Below are positions 39,112 to 50,330 of a stretch of 64,000 nucleotides of DNA, one piece after another. Below the pieces are notes generated by a model that made no database searches, was not told the origin of the DNA, and worked only from the letters and a program-made list of their open reading frames with translations. Within the stretch, counting starts at the first letter, position 1; the number at the start of each line of letters is the position of its first letter. The translations under genes were made by a program, and so were the position numbers. The DNA is from Actinernus sp. WN-2022 (Eukaryota; Cnidaria; Anthozoa; Actiniaria; Actinernidae): the NCBI GenBank assembly GCA_030867875.1, contig JAOWCC010000577.1, positions 2,372,660 to 2,436,659 of the forward strand. The letters run 5' to 3'.

Positions 39112-39316
39112 CTAGTTGCTTCTTTCACGACATTCGATCTGCATATTAAATAGTTGTAACAAGCTTAGTAATAAGACGTTTGGTGATCGTGCTTTTGCTA
39201 GGGCCGGCCCCATCCTATGGAACTCCCTCCCACAGCAGATCCGCAGCGCATCTAGTATAGATTGTTTTAACAGTCGCCTTAAGACATACTTGTTCAATAA
39301 TGCTTATATTGCATAG
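39112..39316 (+). mobile_element. LINE C-terminal fragment
   Basis: FGDRAFARAGPILWNSLPQQ, then STLE-free SIDCFNSRLKTYLF to a stop at 39314-39316. This is a typical last exon-like end of a jockey/CR1-type LINE protein, from a different family than the flanking copies. Confidence 0.65.
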
Positions 39317-40326
39317 TGTCACTTCCATAGCTGCTTTAACTATTGGTCGTTTTTGGACATATACACTAATTTATTAATTTTTACAAGTTTTACCTCCTGC
39401 AGTAGTATTAGTATTATACTTCTCGCTGGCGGAGGTTTGAAAGAAGCGAGAAGTCGTTTCTTGCACACGGCCATACCTGGTGCGAGAACTGAAAGGCGGG
39501 AAAGATGGGTCACATGACCAGTTGTTTTCGTTGCAGCCAATGTGCAACCCACGGTTTTTAGAGATCCTTTATGTTTGCAAAAGAACTCCTCGATTTGTAG
39601 AAATACAACAGTAGCAAGAATGCTCGGAACAAGAGCTCCAAAGAGTAAGGAGCGAAATTTGTCCTCCCAACCTCACGGCAGCAGTCACTCTTCGATCTTC
39701 CAATTCCGAACGGAGCCGTTTGCATTCAAATGAACCTAGACCTCCTGTGGGAACTCCACGGGCCCAGAGGTGGAAAAGACCCACCAGCTTGGTCAAAGAA
39801 ACTGTTACACGGACAAAAGAAACAAGAATAGGAACTCGAGCAGCTAAAAGTCACCGTCAAAAGTGGAACAGAGCGGAGTCAGAGTCCTGAACTGGACCAC
39901 GTGTGGCGCTACGAAGGAAGCAAACGCCAACACATGTTTATAAATCAGTCGAAGAGAAGCTAGCGTGATTATTGACTCCAAAAATGTCCAGACATTCAGC
40001 ATAAGGCAACTGAAAGTAAGGAATTACTGTCAGAACGGAATAAGCATCTGTTGTTGGCTGATCCGGCTGGGACGTTGTTGATTGTTACAAAGCTGAACCG
40101 TTTGCATTAGAGTGGGACGACGAGAAGAGGATTAGAAATCTAGCTATCAAAGAAGGAAAGAGTCTTAAGCTGAGAGGGAGAAGAAAGTGAAAGACAAAAG
40201 AGTATCTAGTTCTGCGCTAGCCACCCAAAGTCCAGTATTTTACTCAATCTAAACAAACAGGAGATCAAAGCAGGATCCAATTACAAACGTTACGTTACCG
40301 TCGCGCCAAACCAGACATTACAGACC

Positions 40327-40368
40327 TGTTTTCGTTGCGGCCAATCAGGTAATCTTGCCCGCAGCTGC
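40327..40368 (+). pseudogene. Zinc knuckle of DIRS-type gag, His replaced by Asn
   Basis: CFRCGQSGNLARSC has the CX2CX4-X-X4C spacing of a CCHC knuckle, but the His position is Asn (AAT). One base change from CAT would explain it. Confidence 0.7.
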
Positions 40369-40716
40369 AGAGCAGCATACCAATTACCAACCTACCAGAA
40401 GAGGTGTTGCCACTCGAAGAAGTCCATGCACAAGATATTGTTTCTGTTGATAGCGGAGTACGTGACAAAACAATCGGAAATGACTGAAGGCGTTCAAATT
40501 ACTAAAGTTGGAGGTCGACTGTTGGTAAACGTTAGCTTTTGGCTCAGACTTTGTGCTAAATATAATACAGTTTGGTTATGCATTGCCGTCGTTTCTCCGC
40601 CAACACAGATATACCTAAAGAATCACAATAGTGCTCTCATTAGCCCATTAGGAGTCACCAAGAACTCTGCTGGCCGATGTCGCCTGATTATTGAACTAAG
40701 ACATCTTAAAGAGATT

Positions 40717-41634
40717 CTGTCATGAATAACAGGCCCGGTTACTAAGCCGCCCAAAACTTGAAATCGTTCGCCAACGCTTTCAAGTTTGAAAAGCAAATAT
40801 ATCCCGAGGAGCTCACAACATTGATTCAATCCGTCTACATCGCAGCCATCTCTCATTTTAGTATATAGTAGTTTATCTTTCATATTTAGTTGTTCAAGTT
40901 TTATATTTACCAGAAATGTTCGTATTCAGATGTAGTTGTAATGAGATTTTGGGATGGCATCGACAAGAACTTCGAGCTTCAATGGCGGCTGCACTGCCAA
41001 CTGGCCGTGATGGACGAAGAAAACAAATCTGGCCGCAGAAAGATTTTGAAGAGCCTGAAAGAACACTGGAGAACGTGTCAGGAAAGCCCACAAGAGTATA
41101 GTCCTTGTCTGGAACATTTACGAAGCCTGAAACGATTTCAAATACCGCTTTTGAGATGCGAGTTTCGTGTTTACAGTGCCCGGGTTTCGGCGGCCAGTGA
41201 AATAATTTACGCTTCGGTTGTTCATTCCTGCTTGCATTCGTCCCCTTTAATACGTTTCTGACTACAAGAACTCTTGCATTTGTAAGTAATTTTATCTCCC
41301 TGAAAGTTGGAGAGAGATGAGTACATTTTGTAGGTTCTCATCGAGAAAGCACAACTCGCATACCTAGAAATGTAGTTTACGGTAAAATACGGTAAATTCG
41401 ACAACCGGTCACTGAAACTCGCCAGAATGTGTTTCTCTTCAGCCTGAATCTCCATTGCAGCAGTGATAACAATACAAATATGTTTTTCTAACTGAATGCC
41501 TTCGAGCAAGAGCCAGTTTGTATTATAATATAACTGTCGTTGTATCACGATCGCAAGGAACTGAAACTCTAATTTTTCAAGTGTTATACATATCATTAAA
41601 TTGCTTGAAACCTGTTCATGCGCATCTCATGACA
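40717..41634. mobile_element. Unidentified insertion in the DIRS RT region
   Basis: The RT frame stops near 40712 and resumes near 41645. The ends CTGTCATGA and TCATGACAG are inverted, which may mark a transposon. The interior has a 123-residue frame (40890-41261) that I do not recognise. No target duplication found. Confidence 0.4.
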
Positions 41635-42719
41635 GAGCCCCTTTAACCAGTTTCTTCGTATATTGAAATTTAAATACGAAGACATCCGGGTATTTTGTGA
41701 AATTATAATGCTTGGAGATTGGATTTACAACTTTTACTACAAAAGTGGATACCATCATATCGGGATATATGAAGCACATCGTAAATATTTGGGTTTTTCA
41801 TGGGAAGTGAATGGTGTAAATAAATACTTCGTTTTTAACGTCTTACCATTTGGGCTGGCAACTGCTCCATTCATTTTTACGAAGATTCAACGCGTCTTAG
41901 TTAAACACTGGCGGGGGAAAGGTTTAGATTAATTACTCATCTCAATGATGGGGCAGGTGTTGCCTCATCTCATGGAGAATATATTCGGATCACCAAAGAA
42001 GTTTGGTCAGACAAGTGAAATCTGGATTTGTCGTACATATTGAAAAGTCAGTCACACTGGCAGCTATCACAGGAACTCAACATTTTGGGTGTTTTCGTCT
42101 GTAACGCCGGTCAACTCGTTCACAGGTATTATTAGTGTTCCCGGATAATTGACTACATGCATGACTACACTTCTAGAACAGCTTGCTGCAAATGACTATA
42201 ATGTATCTGCAAGAACTGTAGCAAAACTAACTGGGACTCTAGTGGCTATGGGACTAGCACTCCGTCCAGTTGTCAGGCTTTGGACAAGATCTCTGTACCT
42301 CAATATTAATAAAGCAAATAAATGGGACAGTACTATTCACTTCACATGAATCAAAAAAGGAAGTTTCTTTTGAAAGCATCATGGGTGCCTAATCTGGAAA
42401 GCATCGCCTAAGTCAGACGTAATAAGCTATTCTGATGCTTAGTGATAGTGTTTGGGGAGGTTGCATCATGAGCCTAGGAGATTACGTTGCTAAAGGGAAC
42501 TGGCAGCCAGATGAGATTGGAAAAAGTTATACTTTTCGAGAATTGCGTGGAGCCCACAAAGTATTACAGTCCTTTGCAGACCAACTCGAAGGAAGGGAAG
42601 TACAACTGACAATCAAGATGTTTTCCATGTACTTCAGTGAGAAGTCGCAATCCGGTTCTTCATGACGAAGTTAGGACCATCCATCAGTTCTGTCTCGCCA
42701 AATCTACCAACCTAACAAC

Positions 42720-45700
42720 ATACATACATACATACACTTTATTTATACACGAGTAAACATCAGTAATAGCATAAAACTTGTAAAAACTTGTAAAAAATAA
42801 AATATGCCTACTGTTTTACATGAATGTCGTGTGTTGAAGTATGGTAGTTTAAAAGAGGGAAGTTAGGTTACAATATAGATAATCTTTTCTTAAAATTACT
42901 TATTTTATCGGAGGCTCTGACATCCTCGGGCAGTGCATTCCATATCTTTGCCCCGTCAAAACGAAAGCATTTTTTACCGAAGTTTGTGCGCGGACGAGGA
43001 AAGGAGATTTTAGTCGACGAGCCTCTGAGATTATATTGGATAGCTTCGGTTCTTCTTTCAAACATTTTAGTCATATACTCGGGTGCAAAGCCGTGCAGTG
43101 CTTTATAAACCATGACTGCTTTTTGAATGGCCCTTTGAGATTCTAGTCTTTTTCACCCTAGGTTACTCAGTAGCTCGTCAACATGGGTATGGAAAGGTAG
43201 ACCTGTTAGTATGCGGGCTGCTCTGTTTTGTAGTTTTTGTAACTTGTCAGAGAGTCCTTGGTTTAAGTTTCCCCATATGCAGCTACAATAGTCAAATTGG
43301 GGCTGAATTAATGTCCTATAAACACTTAAGAGTCGCAAAAGGAACAAATGGCTTCATGCGTTTAAGCGCACCAAGACCAGATGATATTTTCTTTGTGAGT
43401 TTTTCGATATGAGTATTCCATGTTAAACATTCGTCAAGGTGTACTCAGAGGTACTTCACTGACGAAACTCTCTTTACAACTTCACCACCAATTGGAAACG
43501 ACATATCTTTGGGAAATTCCTGGAGTCTTTGGTTTGAGCCAATCAGTAGTATCTCTGTTTTTGACGCATTTAGTGAAAGTTTATTGGCTGCAAGCCATTT
43601 ACTCACTTCATTCAGGTTATTCGTGACAGATTCGTTAATTTCCTCTGGATCGTTTCCAGTGGCGGTGAGAGTTGTATCGTCAGCATACATACGTGTAGCT
43701 GCATCTGGCAAACAATTCGGTAAGTCATTTATATATATGAGAAATAATAGAGGCCCTAATATAGAGATCTGGGGTACACCACATATTACATGTTTGAGGG
43801 TAGACGTTTTACCGTTGACACAGCAGCTTTGTTGTCTATTGTTTAGATAAGACCCAAACCATTGCAACGAAACGCCTTCTATACCATACAATGCCAGCTT
43901 TTGAATTAGAATTTCGTGATCAACGGTATCGAAGGCCTTTTTTAGGTATAGAAATGTAATAGCATTAACAAAGCCGTTGTCAATGTTTCTGTACCAGTCA
44001 TCGGTGGCCTCAAGAAGCGCTGTAGCTGTGGAGTGGAGTTCTCTAAACCCGGACTGAGAATTTGTAAGGATATTATTTCCTTGTAGATATTTGTAAAGCT
44101 GCTCAAATACTAGACGTTCAAATACTTTAGATATTACAGGGATAACAGAAATTGGTCTATAGTTGTTTGGATCATTCCGACTATCTCTTTTAAATATAGG
44201 GCATACTCTCGCTAGTTTCCACTCTAAAGGAAATATGCCTGATTTGATTGAAGAATTAAAGATGTCCGTAATTGTATCACAGATAATATCAGCTGCGTCT
44301 TTGAGCAGCCTACACGAGATATTATCTAAGCCAGTAGCCTTAGAGATACATAGTTTTTTCAAGAGTTTAAGAACTTCAGTATTGCTTACTTCTTGAAGGT
44401 GAAAGGTGCAGCCAATCTTATTCAGGTAATGTTTATAAGAGATATCGCTGCGAGGAATAGTATTAGCTAATTTCGGGCCAATACCTGTGAAATACTCGTT
44501 CATAGTCTCTGAAATCTCTTCAGAGTTGGTAATAACTTTATCATCGATCCTTAACTCGTTAATAGGGGTCGAGGAGGAATTCCTGGAAGTTAATTCATTA
44601 ACGATTTTCCACATCTTTGATTGATCACGCTCATTGTTCTTGATAGAAGCATTATAGTAGTCTGCCTTACATTTACGAATTAGATTGTTAACGTTATTAC
44701 GTGCGTTTTTGAAGATCAGCCAGTCGTCAGAATTATTAGATTTAATGGCTTTTGCCTTAAGTTTGTCCCTGTCAAGCATCTTTTGTCTAAGATCTTTGGT
44801 TATCCAGGGACAACGCTTAGGTTTTATTCTTCGACGTTTAGTGGGTGCATGCCTGTCTACGACTTTTAGAAATGTAGTTTTCCATACTTCCCACATTTGG
44901 TTGGGGTCATTTGATTCATACATGTTGCCCCACGATTGATTACGTAGGTCATTCCGAAATGCCAGCCTACTGAAATTTTTAAAACTACGATACTGGACAG
45001 ATCTATGGCCTGTCTTTGTATCTAAGGTTAATTTACGGTAGGCATATACCATATTATGGTCACTGATGCCTATAGTAAGGACACCAGAACAGTTAATTTT
45101 ATCAGGAGCATTTGTAATTACGTGATCCATCAAAGTGTTAGAGTTTTCGGTTATACGTGTACTCTCATTAATAATCTGGCTCAGACCATATATATTATTA
45201 ATGCGAAGTAATGTCTTAGAGGTGTTACTATTGATAGGTGGCGACAGGTCACAATTTGTGTCGCCTAGTAGGAAGAGGTCTTTGACCTCAGCATCAATGC
45301 TACCCACTAATGCCTCATAGTGGGTAAAAACGTCGATATTGGACGAGGGGGGTCTGTACCAAGAACAGACAATGAACGGTTTGCTGCGAGGCTTATGTAT
45401 TTCAATACAGATATTTTCCAAATCTTTAGAATTTAAGTCGGAACGAACCGAGAAATTTAAATTAGATCTGATATACAGTAAGACACCTCCCCCATTACGA
45501 TTGCGATCCCGCCGGATTATTTCATAGCCAGTAATGCTGCAGTCTTTGTCAAGAATGCTTTCGTCAAGTTTGCTTTCATTAATTGCAAGAATATCTAATT
45601 TAGTATCCGTCATAAAAACCCTAAGTTCATCTAGGTGTGTCATTAGACTATTTATATTCAGGCAAGCCATTTTGAAGCCACGTTCATTAGGCAATGTAAA

Positions 45701-45840
45701 CGTATCTGACCTAAGTGTATCAGGGCAAATGACAGATGCTGTGTTGTTACTACGGGGTAAGTTTGGAGTGCACTGCCCGAGGGATGGTTCCGAAATTCAA
45801 TTATTATCTTTAATATAGTTAATAAAATTATCAGACATAG
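42720..45840 (-). mobile_element. LINE with long EN-RT frame, motif A aspartate lost
   Basis: The frame 45694-43445 (749 residues) covers EN (MACLNINSLMTHLDELRVFM, LLGDTNCDLS, GISDHNMVYA) and RT (NNYRPISVIPVISKVFERLV, YADDTTLTATG). Motif A reads FLYLKKAFDT where FxDLKKAFDT is expected, and motif B reads GVPQISILG. The thumb continues after frameshifts at 43347-43153 and 43113-42868. Tail (TATG)n at 42721-42735. An upstream ATG (45838) opens a frame that stops at AAT-TGA before the EN start. Confidence 0.88.
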
Positions 45841-46139
45841 CTGTGTTTCCATCGTGGGATCCCCGCAATTACGCAGTGAGGACGGAACATTAATAATACC
45901 CCTATGGTATTCAGCACACTGGTGGCCTCTTTGTTCGACATACCTCTAGCAAAGGACACGTTTATCTCGGCATCTAGCACTGGCTCTGCCTTTGGTAGTG
46001 ACACCCCTAACTTCAGGGTGTTGGCCCTTCGTATCCGGCATATCAGAAGACGTAATGTTCTGGGGAAAGTTCCTCGGGATGTCCTCTCTGTTGTGCACCC
46101 CTTGTGACAATTATCGTGCCATTCAGCGCAATACGGGAA
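45841..46139. other. Unassigned segment 5' of the minus-strand LINE
   Basis: An open minus-strand frame here reads into the LINE 5' side (KLGVSLPKAEPVLDAEINVS), possibly its ORF1 end, but I recognise no domain. Confidence 0.3.
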
Positions 46140-46440
46140 GCTGGTTGGTGCTGTACAAATGCCAGTTGGCACATAACGAATAGCCGGTTTGGCACTAAAT
46201 TGAACAGTTGGGACACTGTTAACGGTTGGCAGTATATACATATCGGCTTATTGTCACAGATGTTGGCCAGTTGGCATAAGAAGTGGCTAGTTGTCACATA
46301 ATATATGCCAGTTGGCACTGTATGTATTAGCCGGTTGACAATATGGTGCAGGACCAGTTGGCACTGTAACATGCAGCTGATTGACAATATTGCATTGGGC
46401 CAGTTGGCACGCTATATATGGCCGGTTGGTAATGGGACAA
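46140..46440. repeat. Degenerate minisatellite, about 22-bp period, 14 units
   Basis: GCCAGTTGGCAC and variants start at 46140, 46161, 46183, 46204, 46222, 46243, 46266, 46286, 46307, 46330, 46353, 46376, 46399 and 46421. Spacings are 18-23, mostly 21-23. Each core is a GCCA-NN-TGGC dyad; the spacers are often TATA-rich. Confidence 0.85.
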
Positions 46441-46499
46441 ATGCTTAGTTTAGAGGCTAAGTATAATATCGTTGTGGCTGGCGTCCACTATCCAAAATA

Positions 46500-46740
46500 G
46501 TGTGCGAGAATAGTAATTTATTACTTTATTTTAGTATTTTGTTAGTATTTTATAGTTATTTCATTATAGTATTTACCATTAGTATTTTTTAGTATTGACA
46601 TATATATATATTAACGGTTGTATGTATTATATATATATATATTAACGATTTTAACAGCGTTTTAGAATATTAATTTTATAGTTTTAGCGCTATATAAATA
46701 CTATAATAATAATTATTATTATTATTTTATTATAATCTCT
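46500..46740 (+). mobile_element. LINE-like 3' tail
   Basis: AT-rich sequence ending TTTTAGCGCTATATAAATAC then (AAT/ATT)n (46690-46735). GCGCTATATAAAT with an ATT tail is a common LINE 3' end. No coding part remains next to it. Confidence 0.45.
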
Positions 46741-46744
46741 TGGT

Positions 46745-47691
46745 TTTAGTATGTTTTTCTTTTGTGCATTGCATGATTGATTTCTAGTAAGTCGCAATTA
46801 AAGTCACCGATCAGGAAGATGTTGCTGGTTTTCATCCAGGGCTTTTCCAGTTGCTCGTAAACATCTTCAAAGAAATTCGGCGATTGTAGCTCAGATCTAT
46901 ACATGACTGATAATAATACTGAATTCGATGGAAACTTAATCTGAATCCAAATTGCTTCAAGGTCTTTCTTTGCTAGATCCTTACGGTGTGTAGCTTTCAG
47001 ATGTCAGTCTGCGTAGCTATAGTACAGCACACAACCCCCACCTTTGCATTTTGTCAAGGCGTATAAACGTTAATCCTTCGATATGCAGCTCGTTGTACGG
47101 TATAGATGAGTTCAAGTGGCTTTCTGTAATACCTATAACACCGAAACGACTTATCTTTTGTAGTTTTCTCAGTTTATCTGATTTATTTCGGAGGCTGCAG
47201 AAGAGTTGAGATCTGAAGCCACCTTACTACTAAGGTAGTCATAGCCAAGGGCTGTGTTCTCTGCATGTTCTCATTGCTGTCACCTTGTGAAGCTTCGATA
47301 TTTTCCGGTTCTTCTACGCAGAACTGAAAGAGTTTCCAAGACATGGGAGGAAACATAACGGACATACCCAGTCAATCGTAAGGTTCTTTAGAAAGTATTG
47401 TAACGTCGCTTTGGACACATTGAGACACTTCGCATGTGACCAAACACTGCATTCAGAGCATAGAATGGCGTCCTGGTTGTTTCTTACATTTTTACCACAC
47501 TCCTTACATGGGTACTTAGGGGTTGAATCTTGTGTTCGAGGTCCTGGGATGTCCCCACAAAGGGCTAGTCTGTTGAGTTGAAAACTGCTTGTTCCCGTTT
47601 CACAGTATGGAGATTCCTTGCAGCTGAGATATCTCTTCCCTCGGCCATGTTGTATTCGCCGAAGGCAGGAAGCTTGATTGTTGATTTCCAC
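46745..47691 (-). mobile_element. LINE 5' coding part: PHD finger and start of endonuclease
   Basis: The frame 47691-47314 contains YPCKECGKNVRNNQDAILC, then SECSVWSHAKCLNV and WVCPLC, a complete C4HC3 PHD pattern. Downstream, NIFLIGDFNCDL (about 46830-46800) is an EN motif; frames are broken in between. PHD fingers ahead of EN occur in CR1/L2-type LINEs. The RT is absent. Confidence 0.78.
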
Positions 47692-47949
47692 TGTGTAGGT
47701 TTTCTGCTGAATCTCACATTCTGTTAGTTGTTAAGTGCTCTGTCTTCTGTATGATTTGGTTCGGGAGACGAGTAGGGCAATAAACAGTTGTAATATTAAT
47801 AATGTTTGCCAACGTACAAAACGACGTCCGTCCCGTCATTATACTCGATGGGGCATAATTGTATTTTGTCAATTATAAGTAAAGCGGCTACATGTGAAGT
47901 TGAATTCTTGGCATGTAAGCCAAATTGTTTTTGGTAGAGAATATGAAAT

Positions 47950-48260
47950 CAATTAACCTTTAATTATATAAACATCAGTTTTCCAATATCTTATTAAAGA
48001 CAAAGAAGAGAAATTGGTCTATAATTATTCATATTTGTGACGAAGTCCTTTTTATGAACAGGAATAACTTGAGCTACATTATATTGATCAGGCACAGCTC
48101 CACTAGAAAATGAATGGATTTATTATAATTTCAAGAGGAATTGATAAACAGATTTGGAGAGTTTTAATAGTCTAACTGGAATACTATATGGACCAATTGC
48201 TTTTGATGTATTAAGGTTTAATATTTCATCCTCAATTTCTCTTGCAGAAACTGGAAATAG
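47950..48260 (-). mobile_element. LINE RT N-terminal fragment
   Basis: Minus strand reads EIEDEILNLNTSKAIGPYSI, then SSGAVPDQYNVAQVIPVHKK and MNNYRPISLL. This is the fingers region of a LINE RT of another family than its neighbours. Both ends are truncated. Confidence 0.75.
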
Positions 48261-48897
48261 GATAAACGTTGATACAGCTGATATCTGGAAACCAGACAAT
48301 TCGAAGTTAAATTTTCCTCAGCAGAGCAGATTTAGTTCAAAATTCTATTGTTCAAGTCGATTCTGTCCCCCTCATAAACAAGCCGTGACGTCATAATGAT
48401 ATAGGGTAATTTCGCTTCTTGTAACTAAGTGGTACATGTTTACAATATTAAATGCAGTGAGTCAGTTAAATTTTTTTAAGAATAGACTTAAGACCTGGCT
48501 TTTTAAAGTGCACCTAACCCCTTTTGCAATTTTTATACATATGAATCTTTGAAAGGTTTTGAGTACTTCTGCGAAGAAATTTTTGGCTTACAGAGAATAC
48601 TCTATGTTCTAGTCTTGTTTGAAATGGTGAAAATTTGACCTTTCCTGACCCATGACCGCGTAAGAAAAAGACTGGGTCGATTCTTGATCTTACGTCATCG
48701 AGTTCATTCGACTTTGCAATAATTTGGATAAATATTTATCATTTTGTCTAAAATAACTATTTTCTTTACTAACAACTCACAGACTGTGTATACAGTATTC
48801 TCTATATATCGATGTTGTTGTGATTGAAAGGCGCCATGGAGAATAATGCATTATAAAATAGTTTCGATAGTACGCGCGCTCTGATTGGCTGTAAGCC

Positions 48898-49193
48898 GTG
48901 TTTCTATAACTCTATAGAAACATAGACAGTTGAGCGCGCGCTTGAGCTAGTTGTGAGAATTTACGTTTTGGTTATCAAATTAAGCGAGCGTTTCCGTGCT
49001 TTTATTCGTTTATTTTATAAAGGAAATAGAAAACATTTCCCCCTTGTTTCTATAGAGTTATAGAAACACTTGTGGAAGTTTGGAAGAACTCGAAATAGCT
49101 GTGGAAACACTCGCCCTGCCATTTCTCGTTCTCCCAAACTCCCACTCGTGTTTCTATAACTCTATAGAAACACGGAAAATGTTTTCTATTTCT
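48898..49193. repeat. Palindrome cluster: three copies of a 24-26 bp dyad
   Basis: GTGTTTCTATAACTCTATAG plus AAACAC occurs at 48898-48921, 49045-49068 (inverted) and 49148-49173. The second and third also belong to longer mirrored arms (49022-49075 and 49142-49193). CGCGCGC runs flank the first copy. Confidence 0.85.
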
Positions 49194-50330
49194 TAATTAA
49201 TGAGGTGGGGCAAAGTTGGACGTCAGACCAAACAGGAAGTTGTTGAACTTTGAACTTAGTGATTCAGTAGAAGGTGTATCAGCATTTGATGCCACCATTC
49301 ACAGGATTCAATCATGCCACCGAGCCAAAGTACATGGATTTTTATGCCATTTAGGAAACACGCTGAGCCGCCGGCTTTCACAAAATTCAAAACTCTATTA
49401 TGAAGGCAAAACGCGTTGTCAATGTTTACTGAGAATACTTGGCGACTGGGCCCGAAGTTCGACGCTTCGCGCCGGGTCTTGAGACAACCACTGATGTGGG
49501 ATTAAAACCTAGGAATGAGTAGTCCAACACTATTTTTTTTTAATACATGTTTACCAAGAGAACCAAAATACTCGGTTGAAGTTTAATCCAGGATTAACAC
49601 TAATCTAGCTTAGGGGCCAGGCCTTATTTTTAATATATGTAAAATAAACAGCTTTCTTGACTTACATTTAACAGTTTTGGGGTGCGTTTTATGGGACATA
49701 CACACACACACAAAAAAAACAATATTATCAGTGTCTACATTAGCAAATTTATTTCAAAAGGATGTGCTAAGAGTACCGAGTACTTTCTACTTTTCAGAGG
49801 ACGAATATCTGCAGGATTTCGATATATTCTGAATTCGAAATAGCCGAATTCCCTTTCCCACTAGAAACTTGATGACGTCAAGTAAAAAACTGAAGTGATC
49901 GACTATGTTCTTGTGAGCATTTTTCTTGATTTAGCGGAAACAGGATCTCCTGGCGGAAAGGAGAAAGAAAATATGTAAACTCCTTTTTAAAGACAACGCA
50001 TGACTTCAACAATATTATACCCCATGCCTCGCTAGATTTTTATTAGAAAACAATTCCGTGAAGATAAATGAATTATTAAGTACCCTCCAATATAAACCAC
50101 GGAAACAATTACTGTATATCTATTATACGAGACGACTGCAAAGGAAACAGCCTGGGGGATCGAAATAATTTGACAGCCAGCTACATATATCCTCATTACA
50201 ATATTTCTGGCGGCTATGTGGCAAACGTAGAATGCGTTGAATAGAAAAGGTTTGATGCTAATAGTATCTCTTTAAAAGCCTATCGGTTCTCCGGGACGGG
50301 AATTTTTTTATACTACTACTGGTGCGAAAG

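Larger units (their letters stand above)
39580..42715 (+). mobile_element. Decayed DIRS-type retroelement: gag, RT and RNase H remnants
   Basis: In order: a gag-like segment with a zinc knuckle (40327-40368); RT start SPLGVTKNSAGRCRLIIELR (40620-40710); RT palm KFKYEDIRVF to YYKSGYHHIGIYEAHRKYLG and FNVLPFGLATAPF (41663-41932); RNase H WGGCIMSLGDYVAKGNWQPD and SYTFRELRGAHKVLQSF (42435-42600). The KYEDIR / SGYHH / KYLGFSW pattern is that of DIRS-like RTs. Interrupted near 40717-41634 and cut off at 42716 by the LINE tail. No tyrosine recombinase seen. Confidence 0.75.

Noticed and set aside
40890..41261. 123-residue frame as a host gene
   Set aside because: No recognised domain, and it lies inside an insertion in a dead retroelement.
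46140..46440. CRISPR-like array
   Set aside because: Short degenerate dyads with 10-base spacers; no cas genes; eukaryotic context.
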